From Solimicrobium sp043758755 (GTDB lineage Bacteria; Pseudomonadota; Gammaproteobacteria; Burkholderiales; Burkholderiaceae_D): 64,000 nt of DNA. Of this stretch, positions 43,955 to 52,972 are shown in pieces. The notes under the pieces are model-generated. The model was not told the origin of the DNA and searched no databases. It saw nothing but the letters and a program-made list of their open reading frames with translations. The stretch's first letter is position 1. Every line of letters starts with the position of its first letter. A program made the position numbers and the translations under genes. The stretch lies in NCBI GenBank assembly GCA_043758755.1, contig JAYVMW010000018.1:31511-95510 (forward strand), read 5' to 3'.

Positions 43955-45301
43955 ATGAGCGCATTTACCTATAGCCAGGATCAATTAAAGCAGTTTGCCC
44001 AAGATGTTTTGCGCTTTGCTCGTAACAAAGGAGCAACGGATGCTGCTGTTGAAATCAGTGAGGGGGTCGGGCTGTCGGTCGGTGTGCGGCGTGGCAAAAT
44101 TGAAACTATTGAGCAGAACAAGGACAAGGGTATCGGCGTTACCGTGTTTATCGGGCAGCAGCGCGGCAATGCCAGTACCTCGGATTTTTCTGCGCAGGCA
44201 CTTGAAGCCACAGTCGACGCGGCTTACAACATCGCCCGGTTTACAGCGATTGATGAGTGCGCCGGACTGCCGGACGCCGATACGCTGGAAATGCACCCAC
44301 AGGAATTAAAGCTGTGTTATCCGTGGAAGATCAGTTCGGAAGAAGCTATCGCACTGGCTCTGCGCGCAGAAGCCGCCGCATTTGAAGTTGACCCGCGCAT
44401 CCGCAACAGTGAGGGCGCCGGAGTGCATGCGAGTCAGTCGCATTTTGTTGCGGCCAATTCGATCGGTTTCATGGGCGGCTATGCCTCGTCGCGCCACTCG
44501 ATTTCTGTGTCACCCATTGCCGGTCGGGGCGCGCACATGCAGCGCGACTACTGGTATTCCTCGGCGCGCAATCACAAAAAACTGGCAGCGCCGGAACAGA
44601 TTGGTCGCTACGCGGCCCAACGTGCCTTGTCACGACTGCACGCGAAAAAGCTCGATACCCGCAAATGCCCGGTTCTGTTTGAAGCGCCACTGGCTATCGG
44701 TCTGGTCGGGTCACTCGTGCAGGCGGTCTCCGGCGGGGCCCTGTACCGCAAGTCTACTTTCATGCAGGACCGCCTGGGAAAACGGGTTCTGCCATCCCAT
44801 ATTCAGCTGATTGAAGATCCGCACATTCCCGGTGCGGCCGGTTCATCTCCGTTCGATGGCGAAGGCGTGAAAACACTGCATCGTGCGGTAGTCAAAGATG
44901 GGGTATTGCAGGGTTATTTTCTGTCCACGTATTCGGCGCGCAAACTGGGGATGAAAACGACGGGTAATGCCGGTGGTTCCCATAATCTGTTCTTCACGTC
45001 AGATCTGACTCGGCCACGCGACAACTTTGTGGCCATGCTGAAAAAAATGGGTACCGGTTTGCTGGTGACCGAATTGATGGGGCAGGGCGTCAATTACCTG
45101 ACCGGGGATTATTCGCGTGGTGCCAGCGGTTTCTGGGTGGAAAACGGCGTGATCCAGTATCCGGTGGAAGAAATCACCATTGCCGGAAATCTGTCCGAGA
45201 TGTTTCAAAATATTGTCGCCGTTGGGGCCGATACCATTAACCGCGGCACCAAGCAGAGCGGATCCATTTTAATTGAGAGCATGACAGTCGCAGGGAATTG
45301 A
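43955..45301 (+). CDS. pmbA: Metalloprotease-related protein PmbA (TldE)
   Basis: A 448-residue TldD/PmbA family member; TldE forms a heterodimer with the protease TldD that trims modified peptides and CcdA-type antitoxins. Blocks seen: AVEISEGVGLSVGVRRGKIE, TSDFSAQALEATVDAAYNIA, FDGEGVKTLHRAVVKDGVLQG and GASGFWVENGVIQYPVEEIT. As in other TldE proteins, no HExxxH zinc motif is evident. It is divergent from yjgA. Confidence 0.95.
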   Translation: MSAFTYSQDQLKQFAQDVLRFARNKGATDAAVEISEGVGLSVGVRRGKIETIEQNKDKGIGVTVFIGQQRGNASTSDFSAQALEATVDAAYNIARFTAIDECAGLPDADTLEMHPQELKLCYPWKISSEEAIALALRAEAAAFEVDPRIRNSEGAGVHASQSHFVAANSIGFMGGYASSRHSISVSPIAGRGAHMQRDYWYSSARNHKKLAAPEQIGRYAAQRALSRLHAKKLDTRKCPVLFEAPLAIGLVGSLVQAVSGGALYRKSTFMQDRLGKRVLPSHIQLIEDPHIPGAAGSSPFDGEGVKTLHRAVVKDGVLQGYFLSTYSARKLGMKTTGNAGGSHNLFFTSDLTRPRDNFVAMLKKMGTGLLVTELMGQGVNYLTGDYSRGASGFWVENGVIQYPVEEITIAGNLSEMFQNIVAVGADTINRGTKQSGSILIESMTVAGN

Positions 45302-45313
45302 CGCCCTGCCAAT

Positions 45314-46009
45314 TCAATATCTTCTTTGATACTGGGTGGTGCCAAACAACGCTTCTCGGGCTTCATCCGTGGTCAAAGGCTTGCGCCGGTCGGCCAATAC
45401 TTTCACGCCGCGCTGCACGGCAGGACGCTCATCAATGCTGTCGAACCAGCGTTTTGCGTGCGTAAAATTGGCCCAGTCGATTCCCTGGTTTTGCCAGGAG
45501 CGTGCCCAGGCAAAGGTGGCAATATCGGCGATGGTGTATTCATCGCCGGCCAGATATCTGGAATGGGACAGCCGTTTATTGATCACACCATACAGACGCC
45601 TTGCTTCATTGGTATAGCGATCGATGGCGTAGGGTATATTGACCGGTGCGTAATTGCGGAAATGATGCGCCTGACCCAGCATCGGTCCAAAACCACCCAT
45701 CTGAAACATCAGCCATTCCAGCGTCACGTATTTTTCACGTGCGGTGTTGCCCAGAAATTTTCCGGTTTTCCCGGCCAGATACAGCAGAATGGCGCCGGAT
45801 TCAAACAGGGACATCGGTTTGCCGTCGGGACCTTCAGTATCCACCATGGCGGGAATTTTGTTGTTCGGGGATATCTGCAGAAATTCCGGTGCGAACTGTT
45901 CGCCGGAACCGATATCAACCGGGGTGACCTGATACGGCAAGCCGCACTCTTCCAGCATGATGTGAACTTTGTGTCCGTTAGGGGTGGGCCATGAATATAG
46001 AATGCTCAT
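45314..46009 (-). CDS. yfcG: Nu-class glutathione transferase-like disulfide reductase YfcG
   Basis: A 231-residue protein following the YfcG/YghU pattern closely: LYSWPTPNGHKVHIMLEE, FLQISPNNKIPAMVD, SLFESGAILLYLAGKTGKF and GPMLGQAHHFRNYAP. These enzymes bind two glutathiones and reduce disulfides or peroxides rather than conjugate electrophiles. The ATG overlaps the stop of the DUF4870 gene by 4 bases. It faces pmbA tail to tail. Confidence 0.9.
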   Translation of the reverse strand: MSILYSWPTPNGHKVHIMLEECGLPYQVTPVDIGSGEQFAPEFLQISPNNKIPAMVDTEGPDGKPMSLFESGAILLYLAGKTGKFLGNTAREKYVTLEWLMFQMGGFGPMLGQAHHFRNYAPVNIPYAIDRYTNEARRLYGVINKRLSHSRYLAGDEYTIADIATFAWARSWQNQGIDWANFTHAKRWFDSIDERPAVQRGVKVLADRRKPLTTDEAREALFGTTQYQRRY

Positions 46010-46377
46010 TGGTTGACTTCTCCTATTGGTCGGTTTTCATTGAGTGCCATGATGCCGATAATCAGACGGTAGGCTTTCCAAAGCCATGCGCAACCCCAGA
46101 GCAGGAATGCTACAGGAATGCCGATGACGGTCAGGCACAGGATCCAGCCAACCACAACGCAGCCCAGATAAATCCAGAACGACGCAATCTGCCAGTTGTG
46201 GTGACTGTACACAAACGTGCCGGCCGCTTCACCGCGTTTGATGTAACTCAGAATCACCGGAATGAAGGACAGCGCCCCCAGTGTGAACAGCATGCTCAAG
46301 GCGTGAAAGATATAAAACCACCAGGCAAAATTTTTGATGGATTCCAGTTTGCTGTCAAACGCCAGATCCTGGTTCAT
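46006..46377 (-). CDS. DUF4870-family membrane protein
   Basis: A 123-residue protein with three hydrophobic segments: about 20-43 (WWFYIFHALSMLFTLGALSFIPVI), 65-82 and 84-105. KRGEAAGTFVYSHHNWQIASFW between them is the typical DUF4870 signature. Function is unknown. It sits between serB (10 bases upstream) and yfcG (4-base overlap), within the mfd-serB-DUF4870-yfcG operon. Confidence 0.85.
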   Translation of the reverse strand: MNQDLAFDSKLESIKNFAWWFYIFHALSMLFTLGALSFIPVILSYIKRGEAAGTFVYSHHNWQIASFWIYLGCVVVGWILCLTVIGIPVAFLLWGCAWLWKAYRLIIGIMALNENRPIGEVNQ

Positions 46378-46387
46378 GGCTGCCTCC

Positions 46388-47230
46388 TTATAAAATGTTT
46401 AGTAATCCATCCAGTCCGGAAAAATTCAATGCCACATGGGCCTGCGCACGTACTATCGGCTTGGCCCTGAAGGCCACGGACAAGCCGGCAATTCCCATCA
46501 TGGCCAGATCGTTGGCGCCATCGCCCATGACGATGGCCTGTCGGGTTGCAATCCCCAGTTCGGCGCAGACACGTTCAACGGTACGTCGCTTTTCGTCGGC
46601 ATCAACGATGCCGCCTGTGACGCGCCCGGTCAACTTGCCGTCCACAATTTCGAGCTGATTGGAATGACTGAAATCCAGTTTCAGATTCGCTTTGACGCGA
46701 TCAGTAAAAAAGGTAAATCCGCCCGACACCAGCAATGTTTTCAAACCGGCGGTTTGCACAGTATGCAGCAATTTTTCTGCGCCCGGTGACAGTTTGAGTC
46801 GTTCATCAAACACTTGTTGTAAGGCTGACGCAGACAAGCCTTTCAACAGAGCAACGCGTCGGGTCAAACTTTGGGCAAAGGCAATTTCACCACGCATTGC
46901 TGCTTCGGTTATTTCGGATACCTGCGGCTTCAAGCCTTGCATGTCTGCAATTTCATCGATGCATTCGATGGTGATCAACGTTGAGTCCATATCCATGGCC
47001 AGCAATTTGAAATCGGTTAAATGTTGCCGGGCATTTTCCCAATACACATCCACGCTGGCCTGGTAAGCGCGGTTCGCCAGATTTTCTTTGATGTCAGGTG
47101 AAATTGCCTGCAAATCTTCGCAACGTATGGCGCCGGTGGCCAGATTAATAATCCGCTTTGGCTCGACCAGTGCTGCGAGTTGATGCAGTGCCGATTGGTC
47201 GCTTGTGGGGCTTTGCAAAATCAGGTTCAT
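46388..47230 (-). CDS. serB: Phosphoserine phosphatase
   Basis: A 280-residue HAD-family enzyme, last step of serine synthesis. Motif I is LAMDMDSTLITIECIDEIAD, motif II KTLLVSGGF, and motif III/IV VMGDGANDLAMMGIAGLSVA. An N-terminal ACT-like region of about 70 residues precedes the catalytic domain. It is encoded directly after mfd on the same strand, 35 bases apart. Confidence 0.95.
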   Translation of the reverse strand: MNLILQSPTSDQSALHQLAALVEPKRIINLATGAIRCEDLQAISPDIKENLANRAYQASVDVYWENARQHLTDFKLLAMDMDSTLITIECIDEIADMQGLKPQVSEITEAAMRGEIAFAQSLTRRVALLKGLSASALQQVFDERLKLSPGAEKLLHTVQTAGLKTLLVSGGFTFFTDRVKANLKLDFSHSNQLEIVDGKLTGRVTGGIVDADEKRRTVERVCAELGIATRQAIVMGDGANDLAMMGIAGLSVAFRAKPIVRAQAHVALNFSGLDGLLNIL

Positions 47231-47265
47231 GAGTATATTTCAGAGTTGTCGGAGTTATTGGAGTT

Positions 47266-50200
47266 TCATTTAAGCGCGCGAATCGCGGATTTTATCTGGC
47301 CAACCCGTGCTGCCAGATCAGGCATGTTGGCGATGATGCGCAATTTGTCCTGGCCATGCAGTTTGATGTGGCGGTTCTTCTGAATCAGTTCAATAATGCG
47401 CATTGGATCGACCGGCGGTTTTTGAATGAACTGCATCACGGCTGCGTCGTCATGCGCATCGATTTTAAAGATGCCGACCGATTTGGCCAGCACCCGCAAT
47501 CGGTGGGTTTCTACCAGTGCCATTACCGGATCCGGCAATTTGCCAAAACGATCAATCAGTTCTTCCTGGAGCGTGTCGATGGCATCATAACTGGTCGCGT
47601 TGGACAGTCGCTTGTACAGAGAAAGGCGTTCGTGCACATCGCCGCAAAAATCATTCGGCAGCAACGCCGGTGTATGCAGATTGATTTCGGTAGTAGTGGC
47701 CAACGGTGCGGCCAGATCCGGCTCCTTGCCCTCTTTCAGACAGCGCACTGCCTCAGAAAGCATGTCCGAGTACAGCTGAAACCCGATTTCGATCATTTCT
47801 CCGGACTGGTTGTCACCCAGCACTTCACCGGCGCCGCGAATTTCCAGATCATGCATGGCCAGATAAAAACCGCTGCCCAGTTCTTCCATCTGCACAATCG
47901 CATCGAGCCGGCGCTGCGCCAGTTTGGTCAGCCCCTTGACATCGTGTACCAGCAAATAGGCATAAGCCTGATGATGCGAGCGACCAACCCGGCCACGCAA
48001 CTGATGCAACTGAGCCAACCCAAATTTGTCGGCGCGATGCATGATGATGGTATTGGCAGTGGGGACGTCGATGCCGGTTTCAATAATCGTGGTGCACAGC
48101 AAGATGTTATAGCGTTGTGCCACAAAGTCTCGCATGACTTTTTCCAGATCGCGCTCGTGCATCTGACCGTGTGCAACGGCAATGCGCGCTTCCGGCAGCA
48201 ATTGCTCCAGCATGGCCTTGCGGTTCAGGATGGTGTCAACTTCATTGTGCAGGAAATAAACCTGACCGCCACGTTTGAGTTCACGCAGGCAGGCTTCGCG
48301 CAACACCGAATCATCTTCGCTGCGCACAAAGGTCTTAATGGCCAGGCGTTTTTGTGGTGCGGTGGCAATGATGGAAAAGTCACGCAGGCCTTCGAGCGCC
48401 ATGCCCAGTGTGCGCGGTATGGGCGTGGCAGTCAGGGTCAGTACATCGACTTCGGCGCGCAGGGCCTTCAGGGTTTCTTTCTGTCTGACGCCAAAGCGGT
48501 GTTCCTCATCGATGATGACCAGTCCGAGCTGGCTGAATTTGACGTCGTCGGACAGCAGCTTGTGCGTGCCGATCACGATATCGATGGTGCCATCGTTCAT
48601 ACCCTTGATGGCTGCGCTGATTTCCTTGCCGCTGCGAAAGCGCGACAGTTCGGCAATTTTGACCGGCCAGTCGGCAAAGCGGTCGGCAAAAGTCTGGGCG
48701 TGCTGTTCTGCCAGCAGGGTGGTTGGCGCCAGAATGGCGACCTGCTTACCACCCATGACGGCAATGAACGCGGCGCGCAGAGCGACTTCGGTTTTGCCGA
48801 AACCGACGTCGCCGCAGATCAGGCGGTCCATCGGTTTGCCGGAGGTCATGTCGCCGATCACCGCGTTGATGGCAACGGCCTGATCAACGGTTTCTTCAAA
48901 GCCGAAACTGTCAGCAAAGGCGGCGTAATCGTGAGCTGAATATTCAAAGGCATGGCCGGTGCGCAAAGCGCGGCGCGCGTAAAGATTGAGCAGTTCGGCA
49001 GCCGTGTCGTGACATTGTTGGGCGGCCTTGCGTTTGGCTTTTTCCCAGGCACCGGAGCCCAGAGCGTGCAGCGGCGCATCTTCCTGCGAAGCGCCCGAAT
49101 AGCGCGAGATCACATGCAATTGCGAAACCGGGACATACAGTTTGGTTTCCTTGGCATAGGCCAGATGCAGAAATTCAGTTTCGCCCTCACCCAGATCCAT
49201 GGCGATCAAGCCCTGATAACGACCTATACCGTGCTGAATATGTACCACCGGGTCACCGATTTTGAGTTCGGACAGATCGCGCACCATCGATTCAACCTGG
49301 GTTGCGCCTTCCTGTTTTTTGCGGCCCGAAACGCGGCGTACCACGTTGGCGTACAGCTCGGTTTCGGTAATGAAAGTCAGGCCGAGGTCGAGGTTGAAAC
49401 CGGCAAACAGTGGCGCCACGCCCAGCATCAACGGTGCTTCGCCGGTGATGAAATCAGTCAGGCTGTCGCAGTTAACAGGGTGCAGGTCGAATTCATTGAA
49501 ATACTGCTGCAGGGTTTCACGGCGGCCGTTGGATTCGGCGCACAGCAATATCCGCTGCTTTGTTTGCAGCAGGAAGGCACGCAGGTTGGTCAGCGGATCA
49601 TCGAGGCGCCGGTTAACTGCAATATCTGGCAATGGACTGGAAATGCCGTGATTTTCGCCAGGGTTGGCCTTGACGATCAGACGTCCGAACGGCTTGGCCA
49701 GCGCGAAGAAATCTTCATCGCGCAAAAACAGCGTGTTTGGGGCCAGAACCGGGCGTTCCCGGTCCGCTTTTAAAAAAGTGTAGCGCGACTGTGTGTCAGT
49801 CCAGAACCGGGTGATTGCCGCGTCAACTTCACCGAGCATGCAGAGGCAACTGTTCTGCGGCAGGTAATCAAACAGCGTGGCAGTTTGCTCAAAAAACAGC
49901 GGCAGATAATATTCAATACCGGCTGAAGCAATACCGCTGCCAATATCTTTGTAAATGCGGGTGCGGGACGGATCACCTTCAAATTCTTCGCGCCAGCGCT
50001 TGCGGAAGGCCCCGCGGGCGGTTTCATCCATCGGAAATTCGCGCCCCGGCAGCAGACGTACCTGGTTCACTGGGTAAATGGTGCGCTGGGTGTCGGCATC
50101 AAAGGTGCGGATTGATTCAATGGTTTCGCCGAACAGATCAAGCCGGTAGGGCAGGGTCGAGCCCATCGGAAACAGATCGATCAGTCCGCCGCGCACCGCG

Positions 50201-50697
50201 TATTCACCGGGCGACATGACTTGACTGACATGGCTGTAGCCGGCCAGAGTCAACTGTGCTTTGAGCTGCGCTTCGTTCAGGGTCTCCCCCTGTTTGAAGA
50301 AGAAGGTATAGGCAGCCAGAAAAGAAGGTGGTGCCATGCGCAGCAGCGCAGTGGCGACCGGTACGATCAGCACATCCGACTGACCGTGCCCGACTTCATA
50401 CAGCGTTGCCAGTCGTTCGGAGACCAGATCCTGATGCGGTGAAAATGCATCGTAGGGTAACGTTTCCCAATCCGGCAAAATATGGCAGCGCAGTTGATTT
50501 TCACTGCCAAACCAGCTGATTTCCGCCTGCAGTCGCTGGGCATCGGTGGCATCGGCAACGAAGATGATCAGCATGCGCTGCTGAAGTTTGAGTGCGGTTG
50601 CAGTTTGCGTCAGCGCGTACGAATCAGCCGACCCGTGCAGGCTGGGCAGCGTGATGCGATAACCGGGTTTGGGTGGCGCTTGCAGATCAAATGGCAT
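47266..50697 (-). CDS. mfd: Transcription-repair coupling factor
   Basis: An 1143-residue ATP-driven translocase that removes stalled RNA polymerase and recruits UvrA. The N-terminal third is a UvrB-like module (SLHGSADSYALTQTATALK). The RNA polymerase interaction domain follows (IGDPVVHIQHGIGRYQGL). The RecG-like motor carries Walker A GDVGFGKTEVALRAAF, the box IIDEEHRFGVRQKE and LTATPIPRTLGMAL. TRG motif HLLRGRVGRSHHQAYAYLL-type residues lead to the C-terminal TRCF domain. Length is that of the family. Confidence 0.97.
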   Translation of the reverse strand: MPFDLQAPPKPGYRITLPSLHGSADSYALTQTATALKLQQRMLIIFVADATDAQRLQAEISWFGSENQLRCHILPDWETLPYDAFSPHQDLVSERLATLYEVGHGQSDVLIVPVATALLRMAPPSFLAAYTFFFKQGETLNEAQLKAQLTLAGYSHVSQVMSPGEYAVRGGLIDLFPMGSTLPYRLDLFGETIESIRTFDADTQRTIYPVNQVRLLPGREFPMDETARGAFRKRWREEFEGDPSRTRIYKDIGSGIASAGIEYYLPLFFEQTATLFDYLPQNSCLCMLGEVDAAITRFWTDTQSRYTFLKADRERPVLAPNTLFLRDEDFFALAKPFGRLIVKANPGENHGISSPLPDIAVNRRLDDPLTNLRAFLLQTKQRILLCAESNGRRETLQQYFNEFDLHPVNCDSLTDFITGEAPLMLGVAPLFAGFNLDLGLTFITETELYANVVRRVSGRKKQEGATQVESMVRDLSELKIGDPVVHIQHGIGRYQGLIAMDLGEGETEFLHLAYAKETKLYVPVSQLHVISRYSGASQEDAPLHALGSGAWEKAKRKAAQQCHDTAAELLNLYARRALRTGHAFEYSAHDYAAFADSFGFEETVDQAVAINAVIGDMTSGKPMDRLICGDVGFGKTEVALRAAFIAVMGGKQVAILAPTTLLAEQHAQTFADRFADWPVKIAELSRFRSGKEISAAIKGMNDGTIDIVIGTHKLLSDDVKFSQLGLVIIDEEHRFGVRQKETLKALRAEVDVLTLTATPIPRTLGMALEGLRDFSIIATAPQKRLAIKTFVRSEDDSVLREACLRELKRGGQVYFLHNEVDTILNRKAMLEQLLPEARIAVAHGQMHERDLEKVMRDFVAQRYNILLCTTIIETGIDVPTANTIIMHRADKFGLAQLHQLRGRVGRSHHQAYAYLLVHDVKGLTKLAQRRLDAIVQMEELGSGFYLAMHDLEIRGAGEVLGDNQSGEMIEIGFQLYSDMLSEAVRCLKEGKEPDLAAPLATTTEINLHTPALLPNDFCGDVHERLSLYKRLSNATSYDAIDTLQEELIDRFGKLPDPVMALVETHRLRVLAKSVGIFKIDAHDDAAVMQFIQKPPVDPMRIIELIQKNRHIKLHGQDKLRIIANMPDLAARVGQIKSAIRALK

Positions 50698-50742
50698 TAT
50701 TATGGCGGCAGAAGAGGTTTTGGTATGGCGATGTGACAGCTA

Positions 50743-50771
50743 TTGGAGTTGCGGGGTTTTAACCCTACAAT
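50743..50771 (+). promoter_or_regulatory. Sigma-70 promoter for ispDF
   Basis: TTGGAG (50743-50748), 17-base spacer, TACAAT (50766-50771). The predicted start of transcription is near 50778, about 30 bases before the ispD ATG. Confidence 0.55.
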
Positions 50772-50806
50772 GGTGCGCGTATTATAAACTACGGGCTCAT
50801 TATGTT

Positions 50807-51544
50807 ATGGCCCTCCTTTCAATTGCCTCTTTGTTTTTTTATAATAATTTGAATTCTCCCTCGCGTTATTTCGCCCTGATCCCTGCTGCCGGTGTTGGCG
50901 CCAGAATGGCTGCCGGTTGCCCCAAACAATATTTGCATATCGCCGGGCAGAGTATTCTGCAGCACAGCGTCAACGCGTTTCTTGAGCACACTGCAATTGA
51001 ACATGTATTCGTGGTGGTCGGTCCTGACGATGCCTACGTCGCCAGTGAATTAAGACCTGATTCGCATCTGACAGTGCTGTTTTGCGGCGGGGCGACCCGA
51101 ACCGATTCAGTATTGAACGGGTTGCTGGCAATGCAGACGCAGCTGCAGCGGCAAGACTGGGTGCTGGTACATGATGCGGCAAGGCCAGGAATTAACTCCA
51201 CCCTGATTGGCCGGCTGATTGATCAGGTCGGTAATAGTGAAGTAGGCGGCTTGCTGGCGATTCCCGTGGCTGATACGGTGAAACTGCAAAGTGGCTCGCA
51301 AATAACAACGGTTCCCAGAACCGGATTATGGCTGGCGCAAACCCCGCAAATGTTCAGGCTGGCTCACCTGATTGGCGCATTGAATCACGCCCGACTGCGC
51401 GGCATTGAAATTACCGATGAAGCCAGTGCCATCGAAGCCAGTGGTGCGGTCCCGGTGCTGGTGGAGGGGCACTGGTGCAATTCAAAAATTACCCGACCCG
51501 ATGATTTGACTCTGGTTGAATCCGCCCTGACAAAATCTGTGTAA
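50807..51544 (+). CDS. ispD: 2-C-methyl-D-erythritol 4-phosphate cytidylyltransferase
   Basis: A 245-residue enzyme of the MEP isoprenoid pathway making CDP-ME. FALIPAAGVGARMAAGCPKQY is the CTP-binding loop; VLVHDAARPGI and RTGLWLAQTPQMFRL follow. The first 16 residues (MALLSIASLFFYNN) are unlike the family and lack a ribosome-binding site. A TTG at 50849, just before the conserved SRYFALIP, may be the real start. ispF follows after 20 bases. Confidence 0.9.
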   Translation: MALLSIASLFFYNNLNSPSRYFALIPAAGVGARMAAGCPKQYLHIAGQSILQHSVNAFLEHTAIEHVFVVVGPDDAYVASELRPDSHLTVLFCGGATRTDSVLNGLLAMQTQLQRQDWVLVHDAARPGINSTLIGRLIDQVGNSEVGGLLAIPVADTVKLQSGSQITTVPRTGLWLAQTPQMFRLAHLIGALNHARLRGIEITDEASAIEASGAVPVLVEGHWCNSKITRPDDLTLVESALTKSV

Positions 51545-51564
51545 TCCTAAAAACGAGTATCAAC

Positions 51565-52059
51565 ATGACGAATGCATTTCCAAATTTCCGAATAGGCCAG
51601 GGCTATGATGTGCATGTCCTGGCGGAACACCGCAAGCTCATTCTCGGGGGGGTGACCATTCCGCATGCCAAAGGTTTGCTGGGCCATTCTGACGCTGATG
51701 CGCTGCTGCATGCCATCACCGATGCCCTGTTTGGTGCGGCCGGCCTCGGTGATATCGGGCGGCATTTCCCTGACACGGATAAACAGTTTGCCGGCGCCGA
51801 TTCGCGGGTGTTGCTGCGTGAAGCGCTAAAGCGCGTCCATGCGGCCGGATACACCGTGGGCAATGTCGATGCCACTATCATTGCGCAGGCACCAAAAATG
51901 GCGCCCCATATTCCTGCCATGATCGAATTGCTTGCCCAGGATTTGCAGGTGACGGCGGACCGGATTAACATCAAAGCCAAAACCAATGAGAAATTGGGCT
52001 ATCTGGGCAGAGAGGAAGGTATCGCTGCGGAAGCGGTTGTATTGATTTGCAGTAAATGA
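51565..52059 (+). CDS. ispF: 2-C-methyl-D-erythritol 2,4-cyclodiphosphate synthase
   Basis: A 164-residue homotrimeric zinc enzyme, next but one after IspD in the MEP pathway. RIGQGYDVHVLAEHRKLILG holds the metal-binding DVH, GHSDADALLHAITDALFGAA the second His, and AKTNEKLGYLGREEGIAAEA the C-terminal signature. It forms an operon with ispD. The palindromic element B begins about 60 bases after its stop. Confidence 0.96.
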   Translation: MTNAFPNFRIGQGYDVHVLAEHRKLILGGVTIPHAKGLLGHSDADALLHAITDALFGAAGLGDIGRHFPDTDKQFAGADSRVLLREALKRVHAAGYTVGNVDATIIAQAPKMAPHIPAMIELLAQDLQVTADRINIKAKTNEKLGYLGREEGIAAEAVVLICSK

Positions 52060-52118
52060 AATTCAGCTCGATCGCGCATAATGGCTGGGACGTGCATAAT
52101 ACAGGTCAGTCTTTATTA

Positions 52119-52281
52119 AGGAAGCGCGGATTAAATCCCATTGGTTTGTCCGCGGCCCCTGAGGCGCACTGCGGCGTTGTCTTTTGCAGTCAATAGGTCC
52201 ACTATAGACTGCAAAAGACGCCTCGCATTGCACCCTCATTGGCAACGGCGAATTTCACAGGTATTTAATCCGCGCTTCCCT
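52119..52281. repeat. Extended palindromic element B (about 163 bp)
   Basis: Outer arms: 52120-52136 pairs 17/17 with 52263-52279 (GGAAGCGCGGATTAAAT and its complement). Centre: 52179-52191 pairs 13/13 with 52207-52219 around a 15-base loop. Partial pairing links the two. The architecture matches element A near flhC, but the sequences differ. No reading frame inside. MITE-like, REP-like or a structured terminator are the options. Confidence 0.78.
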
Positions 52282-52316
52282 AACGGTTTTTACATAATTT
52301 AATTCGAGGTAAGTCC

Positions 52317-52586
52317 ATGAGCACCGAACAACTGAAACAATCGCTTAAAAATTTGCACGATAATCTGAACAGCACCGATCAGGTCGATACAGAACTGGCT
52401 GATCTGCTCAAAGTGTTAAATGAAGATATCCACCAGCTGCTCAGCAAGGAACGTCCTGATGAAGATGCACTGAGTCATCTGGGTGATCGAACTCTGGCAC
52501 TGTCGGCAAAACTGGCGGCGCAAAGCCCGCACTTGGAGTCTGGGTTGCGCGAGCTTGGGAATATATTGTTGCGTATGGGTGTTTAG
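52317..52586 (+). CDS. DUF4404-family small protein
   Basis: An 89-residue, acidic, helical protein. LKQSLKNLHDNLNSTDQVD, LLKVLNEDIHQLL and the HLESGLRELGNILLRMGV ending fit DUF4404. Function is unknown. ATG 52317 follows GAGGTAAGTCC. It stands alone between palindromic element B and a terminator at 52620, so it has its own transcription unit or reads on from ispF. Confidence 0.8.
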   Translation: MSTEQLKQSLKNLHDNLNSTDQVDTELADLLKVLNEDIHQLLSKERPDEDALSHLGDRTLALSAKLAAQSPHLESGLRELGNILLRMGV

Positions 52587-52619
52587 AGCCGTTTTCCCCC
52601 CCCATCTTTTCCTGAATAT

Positions 52620-52646
52620 GCCTGGCTGTTGCCGGGCATTTTTTTT
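52620..52646 (+). terminator. Rho-independent terminator after DUF4404 gene
   Basis: GCCTGGC (52620-52626), TGTT loop, GCCGGGC (52631-52637) with one G-T pair, then A and eight T bases. Confidence 0.8.
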
Positions 52647-52837
52647 GGCACGCGCCCAGTCTGTGCCCTCATTACAGCTGAATTTGATCATTTTTCACAA
52701 TATGAAACCACGATTTTGTATCGTGAAAAGATGTGCGGATCCTGCAACAAATTTTCATTTCATTCTGAGATAAATCATTTCATATCGCAAAATATAATAA
52801 TTAACTCATTGATTTTAATCTTTAAAATATAAGTTAT

Positions 52838-52855
52838 ATGTCTTATATAAGACAT
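52838..52855. promoter_or_regulatory. Perfect 18-bp palindrome upstream of aceA
   Basis: ATGTCTTATATAAGACAT, fully self-complementary, 117 bases before the aceA start. The form (GTCTTATATAAGAC core) looks like an operator of a dimeric regulator such as a GntR-family carbon-metabolism repressor. The identity of the regulator is inference from memory of similar betaproteobacterial sites. Confidence 0.6.
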
Positions 52856-52972
52856 TGTTGCTGCGCAAAAAATCGATTACTATGAGTCATGTGCATTACG
52901 TAGTGGCAGTCACTTATTTACAAAGCTTATTTTCAAAGTTTCATTTAACACATCATCTCTAGGAGAAACACC

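Larger units (their letters stand above)
52587..52972 (+). other. Terminator and AT-rich control region before aceA
   Basis: 386 bases without a gene: a terminator at 52620-52646, then an AT-rich stretch (about 52680-52850) leading to the 18-bp palindrome at 52838. The remainder to the aceA Shine-Dalgarno is unremarkable. Confidence 0.6.

Noticed and set aside
45290..45320. GAATTG/CAATTC dyad between pmbA and yfcG as a terminator
   Set aside because: Only a 6-bp stem with no T-run; too weak to call.
47356..48939. A 527-codon open frame on the + strand opposite mfd
   Set aside because: It lies wholly antisense to a clearly conserved mfd, has no family motif and no ribosome-binding site.
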